Of a DNA stretch of 47,495 bases, positions 26,701 to 33,784 are shown in pieces. Every line of letters starts with the position of its first letter. Position 1 is the first letter of the stretch. Under the pieces are notes generated by a model. It saw only the letters and a program-made list of their open reading frames with translations, was not told the origin of the DNA and did no database searches. Origin of the DNA: Bacteroidia bacterium (lineage in GTDB: Bacteria > Bacteroidota > Bacteroidia > SpSt-205); assembly GCA_025057135.1 (NCBI GenBank), contig JANWXY010000003.1, positions 1-47,495 on the forward strand, read 5' to 3'. Made by a program: the position numbers and the translations under genes.

Positions 26701-28684
26701 AAACGAGCTAAACGGACTGAGTTACGCCGCTCCGACTTTTCAGTGGGGATTTACCCAGAGAACTGTTACAATAGAAGCCCGAGACACCTATACGCCTTTG
26801 GGGTCTCGTCGCTTCCTTGAAAAGAATGGTAATATGCTCTCCTTGGTTGCCAGTCACACTTTGAATGCGGGATGGTGGGAAGGAGCTCGCCAACCAGGTG
26901 TTTTTATTGCAGTATTTGACCCTATGACCTTTGAACCGTTGGAGTCGGATCCGCTATTTGGAGGTTGGCGATTTTTCTGTGCGGGTTTCTGCTATCATCG
27001 TTACTCTCCTGCTTATTATCAGGTCCATATGACTACGGACGCTATGATAGATTCTTTATGGGCTGTAGTTCAGCGAGCACCGACAGGCTCGCCAGTCGTA
27101 ATTTTATTTACCGCAGGGCATAATCCATCTTCATGGACGCCTCGAATGACCCAAGTCCTCAGTGCCATAGGGGCTACTACAAATCCCTACAATCTCACTC
27201 TGCGTTCCAAAGGAATCATATTCGGAATAAAAGGTGGGATTCCTGGCACGGCTTCGGAGAACTTCTGCCCCGACACGGTATCCTGCGCTCTTCAGAAAGA
27301 ATACCAAGTCGTGCTTCCTCTGGGATGGATGCACTCTCCGCGTATCCCAAAGCCTGTGCAGTGGGAAGAAGCGTTTTTCGCCTTTGATAAACAAGGGGGG
27401 CGAGACACGATTACCATGTCTATTTATGGCATTCGGGCAGATGGTTCTCAAGATACTCTCTACCGAGAGGTACCGCAAACCAGCGTATATGACCTTCGTC
27501 CGTATAATACACCGTATCAGGAGCTTCGTCTCGTCGGGCGATATGCCAGCAATACTACTGGCACCACTCCTCAGCTGAAATACTGGTATGTGCTCGTACA
27601 ACCCTTTACAGATATCGCCATTGATCCTGCCCTTCGGTGGGTTCTGCGTCGAGATACGGTGGAGGAAGGTGAGAATGTGTCCGTAGAAATCGGACTGCGG
27701 AATCTACTTTCTGCCCGCACTCCCGATAGTGTAGAGGTAGTATTTTTGGTACAAAAAGCCTCTGGTACCTGGGATACTCTCGGATGGCAGAAATACGCAC
27801 CATTAGATGGATTGGATACCACCGTGGTCAGATTTAGTTTCTCTTCGGTAGGATTAGGGGGGAATAATCGCTTACGGATTATCGCCAATCCGCGCCCGCT
27901 TTTCGGCGAGCGCACCTTCATCAATAACCGATGGGAGACGAGCTTTTTCGTCTCTACTGATCGTATCAATCCCGTTGTAGATGTCTTGTTTGATGGCTAT
28001 CGCATACAGAATGGCGATTTAGTCTCACCCCAGCCTGTGATTACCATAGAAATAAAGGATGAAAACCGCTATCTTGCGCTGGACGATACAGCGTCGCTAA
28101 ATGTGCGTTTGCGTCGGGCAGATGACCGGAGCTTAGGCGAGCGCATCTCATACAGCTCTGGACGGCTGACCTTCACACCTGCCACACTTCCCGATAACCG
28201 CGCCAGAGCCGTATTCCGTCCAGATCGTTTAGAGAATGGCGAGTATATTCTAAGCGTGGAAGCTTTCGACAAAAAACGCAATCGGTCGGGCGCCTCTCCA
28301 TATGAAGTGAGATTTCGCATCATCAACGAAAGCTCTATCACTCAGCTCATCAACTATCCTAATCCCTTTTCCACCAGCACAAGATTTTACTATGAGCTCA
28401 CTGGCAGCGTTCTGCCTGAGGTTTTTCAGATACATATCTACACCATTACGGGGCGATTGGTGAAAGTTATAGACCTCAAAGCGCTGGGAGAGGTGCGTAT
28501 CGGGCGCCACTTGACAACCTACGCTTGGGATGGCACAGATGAATACGGAGATCGCCTGGCGAATGGAGTGTATATGTACCGCGTGATTTTACGAATGCCC
28601 GGAGAGCAGCCGATAGAACGCCGAGACGAAGGCCTGTCTTCCTATTTCAAAGGAGGTTGGGGAAAAATGGTCTTGATGCGATAG
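23738..28684 (+). CDS. porU2: PorU2-like C25-family cysteine peptidase / T9SS sortase
   Basis: Secreted gingipain-fold protein, probably the sortase that removes the C-terminal signal from T9SS cargo at the cell surface. The 1,648-aa protein has a signal peptide (MLMRLTSASLLLAYLSAQ), an N-terminal region typical of PorU (WRDGVYRVSANQLG), the C25 peptidase domain with the catalytic dyad His620 (TFGHSGAE) and Cys650 (VNGCYQGNF), then several Ig/CARDB-like beta domains, and a FlgD-like C-terminal domain (INYPNPFSTST ... LANGVYMYRVI). Classic PorU is ~1,150 aa; the longer form with the FlgD-like tail corresponds to the PorU2 type. The alternative is an ordinary secreted C25 peptidase. The first ATG at 23738 fits the promoter spacing. 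Confidence 0.85.
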   Translation: MLMRLTSASLLLAYLSAQPYTYGNEWIQTGAPYIKLILWRDGVYRVSANQLGISVSSASLRLFWRGSEVPIYVADGGDGLFSGSDYIEFVGHRNDGEPDSVAFRHSILLQRQPGIHGNPLMSLNHNDTSAYFLTWGGVNGQRLQTYTDPNVLTRPTQNWFWWRFVESFHWAGYWWGPRSYEQDNNPMYILGEGRGVGLNPLSRSYNLPGPRTDVASQFYVELSHASLTPSGTMSLEWRVGSYTAASTTVNAPYYFRPYFSIPINFLTPSLSITVSCPTSGYRGEFLHYAAVTYPRQATLGSPDTFLRIGVINPTAAPLTLVLSNVPINAGDSLLVYDMKHGYRWQAVFSGSQWYIPLPGIADTFPLYIIRGQSIQTPIVRSAIIEDYTNTSGAEVLLVTHRSLAASAMAYKQYRETHPTNPRSVLIAYTDAIYDEFGWGRVSHPLAIRNLVRWALDHWNIRPKYLLLWGDGVGLQRIGYGQTPPAFHLVPVFGYPASDWGYVSDFYGQRDIIPTIPVGRVTVQNDNEGFIYIDKLRTYESMSNPSWLKAALHLGGGSDAIEQALISSQLIACQQVFEQSPYYGQVTYYQKRTGGMQAPPGSPTIKERVDSGVVILQTFGHSGAEIFDVNFYEPVDYDNWGRYPLVIVNGCYQGNFDEIGVLSKIHSERFLLEPGRGCLWYLALSGAGFIGPLGVQTLRIYEVLFRDSINIPVGDGIVEAFRRLVNNGIGAFEYYHIAAQPLLGDPCVRLAGPTRPDLAITAGDVRVTPTEPSAEQNSFRLFIRYRNLGIAFSDSFTVQVSHRIVATGQRFTYTYRRAPFARVDSFEIVLPALVGEWAGINEIEVFVDSDDNLPNELREDNNQVRIEFFVRSPRPLALYPWPYAVINKDSIALVAATYNQSIFSPQGYYFEIDTSYRFNSPMRYQSGLVAGTTVFGRWELPFRLRDSVVYYWRVRLEGSGPQEWTTQSFQYIRGPKEGWGQSARPQFLENELNGLSYAAPTFQWGFTQRTVTIEARDTYTPLGSRRFLEKNGNMLSLVASHTLNAGWWEGARQPGVFIAVFDPMTFEPLESDPLFGGWRFFCAGFCYHRYSPAYYQVHMTTDAMIDSLWAVVQRAPTGSPVVILFTAGHNPSSWTPRMTQVLSAIGATTNPYNLTLRSKGIIFGIKGGIPGTASENFCPDTVSCALQKEYQVVLPLGWMHSPRIPKPVQWEEAFFAFDKQGGRDTITMSIYGIRADGSQDTLYREVPQTSVYDLRPYNTPYQELRLVGRYASNTTGTTPQLKYWYVLVQPFTDIAIDPALRWVLRRDTVEEGENVSVEIGLRNLLSARTPDSVEVVFLVQKASGTWDTLGWQKYAPLDGLDTTVVRFSFSSVGLGGNNRLRIIANPRPLFGERTFINNRWETSFFVSTDRINPVVDVLFDGYRIQNGDLVSPQPVITIEIKDENRYLALDDTASLNVRLRRADDRSLGERISYSSGRLTFTPATLPDNRARAVFRPDRLENGEYILSVEAFDKKRNRSGASPYEVRFRIINESSITQLINYPNPFSTSTRFYYELTGSVLPEVFQIHIYTITGRLVKVIDLKALGEVRIGRHLTTYAWDGTDEYGDRLANGVYMYRVILRMPGEQPIERRDEGLSSYFKGGWGKMVLMR

Positions 28685-28688
28685 AAAC

Positions 28689-28717
28689 TTGCATACGGGA
28701 GAAAAGTCATATCTTTG
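28689..28717 (+). promoter_or_regulatory. tRNA operon promoter (-33 TTG, -7 TATCTTTG)
   Basis: TTG at 28689-28691, 18 bases, TATCTTTG at 28710-28717. The mature tRNA-Gly 5' end is nine bases further on, leaving only a few bases of 5' leader for RNase P. It directly follows the porU2 stop codon. Confidence 0.85.
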
Positions 28718-28725
28718 CCTGCGCT

Positions 28726-28798
28726 GCGGCAGTAGCTCAGCTGGTAGAGCGCAACCTTGCCAAGGTTGAGGTCGCGGGTTCGAGTCCCGTCTGCCGCT
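28726..28798 (+). tRNA. tRNA-Gly (GCC)
   Basis: The acceptor strands GCGGCAG and CTGCCGC pair. The D-arm (AGCTCAGCTGGTAGAGC), the anticodon stem-loop CAACC-TTGCCAA-GGTTG with anticodon GCC at 28759-28761, and the T-arm (GCGGGTTCGAGTCCCGT) are all canonical. The 3' CCA is not encoded, so CCA addition follows 3' trimming. Confidence 0.97.
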
Positions 28799-28805
28799 CT
28801 ATCTC

Positions 28806-28892
28806 GCCGAGGTGGTGGAATAGGTAGACACGCAGGACTTAAAATCCTGTCGCCTGAAAAAGGCGGTACGGGTTCGAGTCCCGTCCTCGGCA
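28806..28892 (+). tRNA. tRNA-Leu (UAA)
   Basis: Class II tRNA of 87 nt with acceptor GCCGAGG/CCTCGGC and discriminator A at 28892. The anticodon stem-loop is CAGGA-CTTAAAA-TCCTG with anticodon TAA at 28840-28842. A long variable arm (CGCCTGAAAAAGGCG) and T-arm (ACGGGTTCGAGTCCCGT) complete it. CCA is not encoded. It follows tRNA-Gly by seven bases, and a start codon follows it by four. Confidence 0.97.
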
Positions 28893-28896
28893 TGCG

Positions 28897-29106
28897 ATGG
28901 ATAATTCCTTCGCAGACTTCTTGCGTCAGAAGCGTATAAACCCAGAACTATGGGCACAAGGCGAAAGTGAAATGGAACGCCGTTTGCATGAACTGGCTTT
29001 TGAGACGCTGGGTAAAGTAGTATATGAGCAGCGATATCTGTTTTACTTTAATCGGTGGCGCAAACTATATCCCCTCTTAGAAGCTTCCAATCCCTCGGGT
29101 ACTTAG
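28897..29106 (+). CDS. Small conserved Bacteroidota protein (69 aa) behind tRNA-Leu
   Basis: The start codon comes four bases after the tRNA-Leu discriminator base. The protein is charged and helical without membrane segments. It has the pattern of a small family seen next to permease genes in Bacteroidota: an N-terminal FADFLRQKRINPELW part and a C-terminal YEQRYLFYFNRWRKLYPL motif resembling the family's QKLFLIN..RRKYPL ending. I recall this family only by pattern; its function is unknown. Its 3' end overlaps the start of the permease gene by 52 bases if the permease begins at GTG 29055. Confidence 0.68.
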   Translation: MDNSFADFLRQKRINPELWAQGESEMERRLHELAFETLGKVVYEQRYLFYFNRWRKLYPLLEASNPSGT

Positions 29107-30269
29107 CCCGCCGCTTACTGCTGGGACAAGGGCTACGGCGGCAGAGGTTTATTTTCCTCCTGCAGATTAGCGCCATAGCATTAAGCAGCGGCGGCGCCCT
29201 CCTCATTCTCACGTTATCTCATAGTTTCCGTTCCGTTATCACGGATAGATTGTACGGATACTTCGGTGGGCTATGGGTGCAATACTACGCAGGAGAGCAG
29301 GCAAACGAGCCTCGCCCCATCCAGCGCTTCTATCTGAACCGTCTGAATGCGCAGATACAACCGGCTATTCACTTACCAGTATTATTAGAAAGTTCGGAGG
29401 AGAAATACGAAGGCGTACAGCTCATCGCCGTAGAGAAGTCCTGGTGGACAAATCCTCTCTGGCAAAGTAGTGTAAGCATGCCCTCTGTAGAATGGACGGA
29501 AGAAAGCGGAATCGTGCTCTCAAAGCGGCTGGCCGAACGGCTCGGCGCACGCCTCGGCGATAAAATCACGCTCATCTGGCTGGCAGAACCCCCTCGCTTG
29601 CGTCGCCTTCCCGTGATTGGACTATATGATGCGCATATTGAGGAAATAGACAGGCGTGTCGCTTTCGCCCCCTTACCCTTAGGACAGAGGCTTTTAGGAT
29701 GGGATTCTTCTCAGGTACAGATTGGCCACATATACATTCATCGTCCAGAGGCTCAAAAGGCAATCGCTGAGTCCCTCATCCAAAACCTCCCTTCATCTTA
29801 TGAGCTCGTTCCGATTCAGAATATCTTCCCCGATATCTTTGGATGGCTGGGCCTTATTGAGCAGAATGTCCAAGTTATATTAGGGATTGTTCTGGGCCTC
29901 AGTTTTTTCGCAATCGCTTCGGGTTTTTTAGTCCTACAATTTTCCCAGCGATTACGGTATGAGGTTTTGTGGGTACTGGGGGCTGAGCCGTTTCATCTAC
30001 GATATATCATTCTTCATCAAGCCATTCTCTCTGTCATGCTTGGTACGCTTATAGGGGTGATATGGGCGAGCCTTCTCTTATGGACACAGGCTAAATGGGG
30101 CTGGTTTCAACTAGACCCCGAGAACTACCTTTTATCAGCTGTACCCGTGCGGTGGCACTATAAGCCTTACTTGTATGTAGTGGGTACCGGCTTTTTGCTC
30201 TCAGTAGTGCTGAGCTGGCTGACTTATCCCAGAAAGCGAACCATACGTCTCTTAGCCCAGGCAGAATAG
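29055..30269 (+). CDS. FtsX/LolE-type ABC transporter permease
   Basis: Inner-membrane permease of the MacB/FtsX family, in which four helices flank a large periplasmic domain; LolC/LolE members extract lipoproteins for outer-membrane delivery. The N-terminal motif YLARRLLLGQGLRRQRF and first helix (~33-60) are followed by a ~220-residue periplasmic part and three helices (~275-300, ~320-345, ~375-395), matching the family. Length 404 aa fits LolC/E of Bacteroidota. The start is taken as GTG at 29055; no ATG is available upstream of the conserved N-terminus. No ATP-binding subunit is adjacent. It probably shares the tRNA-led transcript. Confidence 0.83.
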   Translation: MAQTISPLRSFQSLGYLARRLLLGQGLRRQRFIFLLQISAIALSSGGALLILTLSHSFRSVITDRLYGYFGGLWVQYYAGEQANEPRPIQRFYLNRLNAQIQPAIHLPVLLESSEEKYEGVQLIAVEKSWWTNPLWQSSVSMPSVEWTEESGIVLSKRLAERLGARLGDKITLIWLAEPPRLRRLPVIGLYDAHIEEIDRRVAFAPLPLGQRLLGWDSSQVQIGHIYIHRPEAQKAIAESLIQNLPSSYELVPIQNIFPDIFGWLGLIEQNVQVILGIVLGLSFFAIASGFLVLQFSQRLRYEVLWVLGAEPFHLRYIILHQAILSVMLGTLIGVIWASLLLWTQAKWGWFQLDPENYLLSAVPVRWHYKPYLYVVGTGFLLSVVLSWLTYPRKRTIRLLAQAE

Positions 30270-30273
30270 GATG

Positions 30274-30281
30274 TACCTTTG
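30274..30281 (+). promoter_or_regulatory. -7 promoter element of the PD40-OmpA gene
   Basis: TACCTTTG (exact), six bases before the ATG at 30288, inside the 18-bp gap after the permease stop codon. Confidence 0.75.
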
Positions 30282-30287
30282 CGCAAA

Positions 30288-31790
30288 ATGCGCAGCCTCT
30301 TAGCTGGGTTAATAGGTATAGCTTTGAGCCAACGCACCCCTCTGCCCCCCTATATCAATACGCCTCTACACGAGAGTGCCCCTGTGCTTTCTGCTGACGG
30401 ACGACAGTTGTACTTCTGGCGATTAGACGACCCCGTAGGATTTGGGGCCCAGGATATTTTTTGTACAACATGGAATGATACTATCGGAGATTTTGCCCTG
30501 CCTGTCCATTTAGGAAGCGGGGTGAATGACCCCCGCGGAAACATTCCGTTCAGCATTACACCAGATGGGCAGAACTTACTGGTATATAAAGAGTTCCGCA
30601 ACCCCCGGAATCCCTGTGAACTTGGCATATCTAAACGGCTTTCTGGTGACCTATGGAGCGCGCCTATCCAGCTCAAGATTCAAAACTTTCAAAGTGAAAG
30701 TGGCAGTTCCCTTACCGCCGCTATGGGATGGGACGGTCGCACGCTCCTTTTATCTATGAAAAGCTATGGCAGCTTAGGGGGTGAAGACTTGTATGTTAGC
30801 TTCTATAACCCCGAACAGAGGCTCTGGTCCGAACCGATGCATTTAGGGCCCATAGTGAATAGTCCCGGTGATGAGATTACCCCCTTTTTAGCCCCTGATG
30901 GACTCACTATGTATTTCTCCTCAAATGGACGCCCAGATTCCAAAGGAATGGATATTTACATGACCCGGCGACTGGATGAAAGCTGGAAACGATGGAGCCC
31001 CCCTCAACGCTTGCCTGAACCTATCAACTCTGCGGCAGAGGATTACTATTTCAAGTTCGCCGCACTCAAGCCTTCCATAGGATATTTCGTCTCAACTGAC
31101 TCCATAAACACGCTTGGTAGAGAAATCTACCGCGCGCCTATTCCTCCAGCTTTTCAGCCCAGGCCAACTGTACTTGTTCAGGGTAGAGTATTGGAGCGTG
31201 ATACTCGTCGTCCGATCCCGAATGCCGAGGTGCGGTATTATGATCTTATTGAGCAAAGGCTGGAAGGAACGGCCGTCTCTGCTGAGGGTACAGGCGAATA
31301 CCGACTTCTCCTACCGCTCGGGTCCTTATATGCTATAATCGTACTCAATCCAGGTTACTTCAGCATCAGCGAACAGATAGACCTTCGAACAGGCAGTAGT
31401 AAGAGTGCCTTTGAGAAAGACATTATCGTCGCGCCTCTCCAAGTGGATGAGACTTTTCGTTTGAATGGCTTATACTTCGATGTGGGGGACAGCACCCTCA
31501 GGCCTGAAAGCGAAGTGGAGTTAGAAAGGCTATCTTGGCTACTCAGTGACAAGCCCACCATGCGCATAGAAATAGTCGGACATACTGACAGTGTAGGGGG
31601 GCTCCAGCGCAATATGGAGCTCTCATGGCGCCGCGCAAATGCCGTTGCTAAGTATCTCATCGCACGGGGCATCCCGCAGGAGAGATTGCAAGTTATTGGT
31701 AAAGGGCCCACGCAGCCTATAGCCGATAATCGTTCTTCAGAGGGACGCGCTCTCAATCGGCGAGTGGAGTTTAGAGTACTCTCTCCGTAG
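30288..31790 (+). CDS. PD40-propeller / CRD / OmpA-domain envelope protein
   Basis: Secreted protein of 500 aa that probably tethers to peptidoglycan through its C-terminal OmpA domain (LYFDVGDSTLRPESEVELE ... GHTDSVGG ... GKGPTQPIADN). A signal peptide (MRSLLAGLIGIALS) is followed by PD40-type blades (ITPDGQNLLVYKE, LAPDGLTMYFSSNGR) and a carboxypeptidase-regulatory-like domain (VLERDTRRPIPNAEVRYYD). It resembles the PorE-like protein at 4731 but lacks the TPR part. The start is ATG at 30288 because the in-frame TTG at 30279 lies within the promoter element. Confidence 0.88.
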   Translation: MRSLLAGLIGIALSQRTPLPPYINTPLHESAPVLSADGRQLYFWRLDDPVGFGAQDIFCTTWNDTIGDFALPVHLGSGVNDPRGNIPFSITPDGQNLLVYKEFRNPRNPCELGISKRLSGDLWSAPIQLKIQNFQSESGSSLTAAMGWDGRTLLLSMKSYGSLGGEDLYVSFYNPEQRLWSEPMHLGPIVNSPGDEITPFLAPDGLTMYFSSNGRPDSKGMDIYMTRRLDESWKRWSPPQRLPEPINSAAEDYYFKFAALKPSIGYFVSTDSINTLGREIYRAPIPPAFQPRPTVLVQGRVLERDTRRPIPNAEVRYYDLIEQRLEGTAVSAEGTGEYRLLLPLGSLYAIIVLNPGYFSISEQIDLRTGSSKSAFEKDIIVAPLQVDETFRLNGLYFDVGDSTLRPESEVELERLSWLLSDKPTMRIEIVGHTDSVGGLQRNMELSWRRANAVAKYLIARGIPQERLQVIGKGPTQPIADNRSSEGRALNRRVEFRVLSP

Positions 31791-31817
31791 GTGTATGCGC
31801 TTGAGATATTCCCTTCT

Positions 31818-31839
31818 GACGGGACGCGGAGGTCCCGTC
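31818..31839. terminator. Hairpin between convergent genes
   Basis: GACGGGAC (31818-31825) pairs with GTCCCGTC (31832-31839) around a six-base loop; an alternative pairing of GCGGAG with a following CTCCGC is mutually exclusive. It lies between the 3' ends of the PD40-OmpA gene and the SRPBCC gene. No long T-tract follows on either strand, so terminator activity is uncertain. Confidence 0.4.
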
Positions 31840-31858
31840 CTCCGCCGTCTATCCGTTT

Positions 31859-32365
31859 CTATCTAATGCTCTGTGGCACTGGTAGAACTTCTTTGGCGCG
31901 AAATATCTCATTTATTTTCCTTTCTCTGAAGTCAAAAATCTCTTCCAAACGCGGTCGTATCACCCATGGGTGAAAGAGCCGGCCCACTTTGCCCAGTGGA
32001 AGCTTGTAATGAACTAAGTCTATCATCAGGACGCCTTCATTCGTCTCATGAAACTCATGCCTATGATGCCAGAAGGCATAAGGTCCGAACCGTTGCTCAT
32101 CTACAAAGAAATATGGAGGCGCTCCCTGACGCGGTCCGTATAAATGAGTAATTTCAGTAACCCACCGCATGGGTATCCCCGCCAAAGGTCGCACGATGTA
32201 TTCTATGATTATTCCTGCTTCCATGATAGGGGGCACTGAGGAAAGGATATCAAAGCCCATGTAGTCGGGAGTGATAGTTTTGAGGTTTTCAGGGCGGGAG
32301 AAAAAGTGCCAGACAGACTCTATCGGAGCAGGAATGAGCTGCTTGCGCATGAGACGATAAAGCAT
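31859..32365 (-). CDS. SRPBCC (START/polyketide cyclase-like) family protein
   Basis: Small helix-grip ligand-binding protein, ligand unknown. The N-terminal LIPAPIESVWHFFSRPENLKTITPDYMGF and the C-terminal helix region (LEEIFDFRERKINEIF) are typical of the SRPBCC cyclase/dehydrase-like group. Length is 168 aa from ATG 32365; an internal ATG at 32350 (MRKQLIPAP) would also fit the family. No convincing TAnnTTTG element precedes either start. It lies 168 bases downstream of the E2 gene on the same strand. Confidence 0.83.
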   Translation of the reverse strand: MLYRLMRKQLIPAPIESVWHFFSRPENLKTITPDYMGFDILSSVPPIMEAGIIIEYIVRPLAGIPMRWVTEITHLYGPRQGAPPYFFVDEQRFGPYAFWHHRHEFHETNEGVLMIDLVHYKLPLGKVGRLFHPWVIRPRLEEIFDFRERKINEIFRAKEVLPVPQSIR

Positions 32366-32413
32366 ATGCAGGGTAGAACAAAATCAAAGACCTTATCGCT
32401 AATCGGCTCAGAT

Positions 32414-32545
32414 ATGCCGCAGCCACTACCTCAAATGCCAATGCCTAAGGCCTACCTCATCTATAAACTCGGCGGCTTGAAAAAGCCCTGCGGAATACCC
32501 ATCTTCCTAAAGAAGCCGAAGTACCGGGCGGCTTTACAGAAGTAG
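32414..32545 (+). CDS. Possible small basic protein (43 aa)
   Basis: An open frame starting MPQPLPQMPMPKAYLIYK with a basic, Lys/Leu-rich tail (LGGLKKPCGIPIFLKKPKY). It lies opposite the gap between the SRPBCC and E2 genes and overlaps the E2 3' end by 12 bases. No promoter element is seen in front of it and I know no family. It may be a chance frame. Confidence 0.22.
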   Translation: MPQPLPQMPMPKAYLIYKLGGLKKPCGIPIFLKKPKYRAALQK

Positions 32546-33781
32546 CCGCTCGGGCTCCTCTAAGAGCTGCTTGAGCGTTTGAAGAAACTGAGCCCCTGTC
32601 GCTCCATCCACGACCCGATGGTCACATGACAGGGTCAAGCGCATGCGACGCTCAACGGCGATTTCATCGTTCGGCCGCACTACTGGAACAGCCTGAATGG
32701 CTCCTACCGCTAAAATAGCTGCTTCAGGTGGATTGATAACAGCGGTAAACTCCTCTATCCCAAACATCCCAAGATTAGACACGCTGAAGGTACTCCCTGT
32801 GTATTCTTCGGGAGAAAGTTTGCGTTGGCGGGCTTTTTCCGCAAGAGTTTGGGTTTCTTTGGCAATCTCGGCAAGCCCTTTTCGGTCAGCGTGCCGCAGC
32901 ACAGGTACGATTAGCCCCTCCTCCACAGCCACAGCAAATCCTATATGAATCTCATGATATAGACGAATAGACTCTCCTGTCCAAGAAGCATTCAAAAGGG
33001 GATGCTTGCGCAAAGCCGAGGCACAAGCCTTAAGAATAAAGTCGTTGAAAGAGATTTTGACATCGGAGAGTTGATTGAGGTGGGCACGCCACTGGGACAC
33101 TTTTTCCATGGAGACGGATATAGTCAGGTAAAAGTGAGGCGCTTCTTGCATGCTGGCGGTGAGTCGGCGGGCGATTGTTTTTCGCATCTGTGTGAGCGGC
33201 TGGTCAGAGTATGCAGCCGAAGTTGGTAGCGCAGTCGTTGGCACAGAAGGCTTCTGAATATGCTGGGCTAAATGAGCTTCTACATCTCGGCGGATAATCC
33301 TGCCGCCCTCCCCAGTACCAGTGATTTCCCGGAGGTCTATGCCTTTCTCTCTGGCTATAGCTCGCGCCAAAGGAGAAGCTTTCAAGCGTCCTTCACCCTC
33401 ACTCAGAGAGGAAGGAGCGGCTGATGTGGAGGGAGCTATACTCCCGGTAGAGCCGGAGACCGTTTCGGTAGGTACTGCGGTCTCCGAAGTCGTAGCAGAG
33501 GTAGAAACCTTGGAGGAACTCAGCAGGGCGGATATATCTTCCCCTGCTTTTCCAATGATAGCTATTACAGCGCCGATGGGGATTGGCTTGCCTTCTTCTG
33601 CACCGATATGAAGGAGGATGCCTCCTACGGGTGATTCAAACTCCATCGTCGCTTTGTCGGTTTCAATCTCGGCTAAAAGGTCTCCGGGCTTGACCGGGTC
33701 GCCTACTTTTTTGAGCCACCGAGCGATGACACCCTCAGTCATCGTATCGCTCAAACGCGGCATTTCTACTACCTCCGCCAT
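32534..33781 (-). CDS. Dihydrolipoamide acyltransferase (E2) of a 2-oxo acid dehydrogenase complex
   Basis: Core subunit that carries and transfers acyl groups between E1 and coenzyme A. The 415-aa protein has a lipoyl domain with the lipoylated Lys43 (ETDKATMEFES), a Ser/Thr/Ala/Pro-rich linker (~80-125), an E3-binding domain (SPLARAIAREKGIDL ... GRIIRRDVEAHL), and the catalytic domain ending in the active-site motif SCDHRVVDGATGAQFL. The lipoyl sequence favours pyruvate (acetyl) E2 (pdhC), but the substrate cannot be fixed from this gene alone; no E1 or E3 gene is in the window. The start lies three bases after the IDO stop codon, so the two are co-transcribed. Confidence 0.93.
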   Translation of the reverse strand: MAEVVEMPRLSDTMTEGVIARWLKKVGDPVKPGDLLAEIETDKATMEFESPVGGILLHIGAEEGKPIPIGAVIAIIGKAGEDISALLSSSKVSTSATTSETAVPTETVSGSTGSIAPSTSAAPSSLSEGEGRLKASPLARAIAREKGIDLREITGTGEGGRIIRRDVEAHLAQHIQKPSVPTTALPTSAAYSDQPLTQMRKTIARRLTASMQEAPHFYLTISVSMEKVSQWRAHLNQLSDVKISFNDFILKACASALRKHPLLNASWTGESIRLYHEIHIGFAVAVEEGLIVPVLRHADRKGLAEIAKETQTLAEKARQRKLSPEEYTGSTFSVSNLGMFGIEEFTAVINPPEAAILAVGAIQAVPVVRPNDEIAVERRMRLTLSCDHRVVDGATGAQFLQTLKQLLEEPERLLL

Positions 33782-33784
33782 AGG

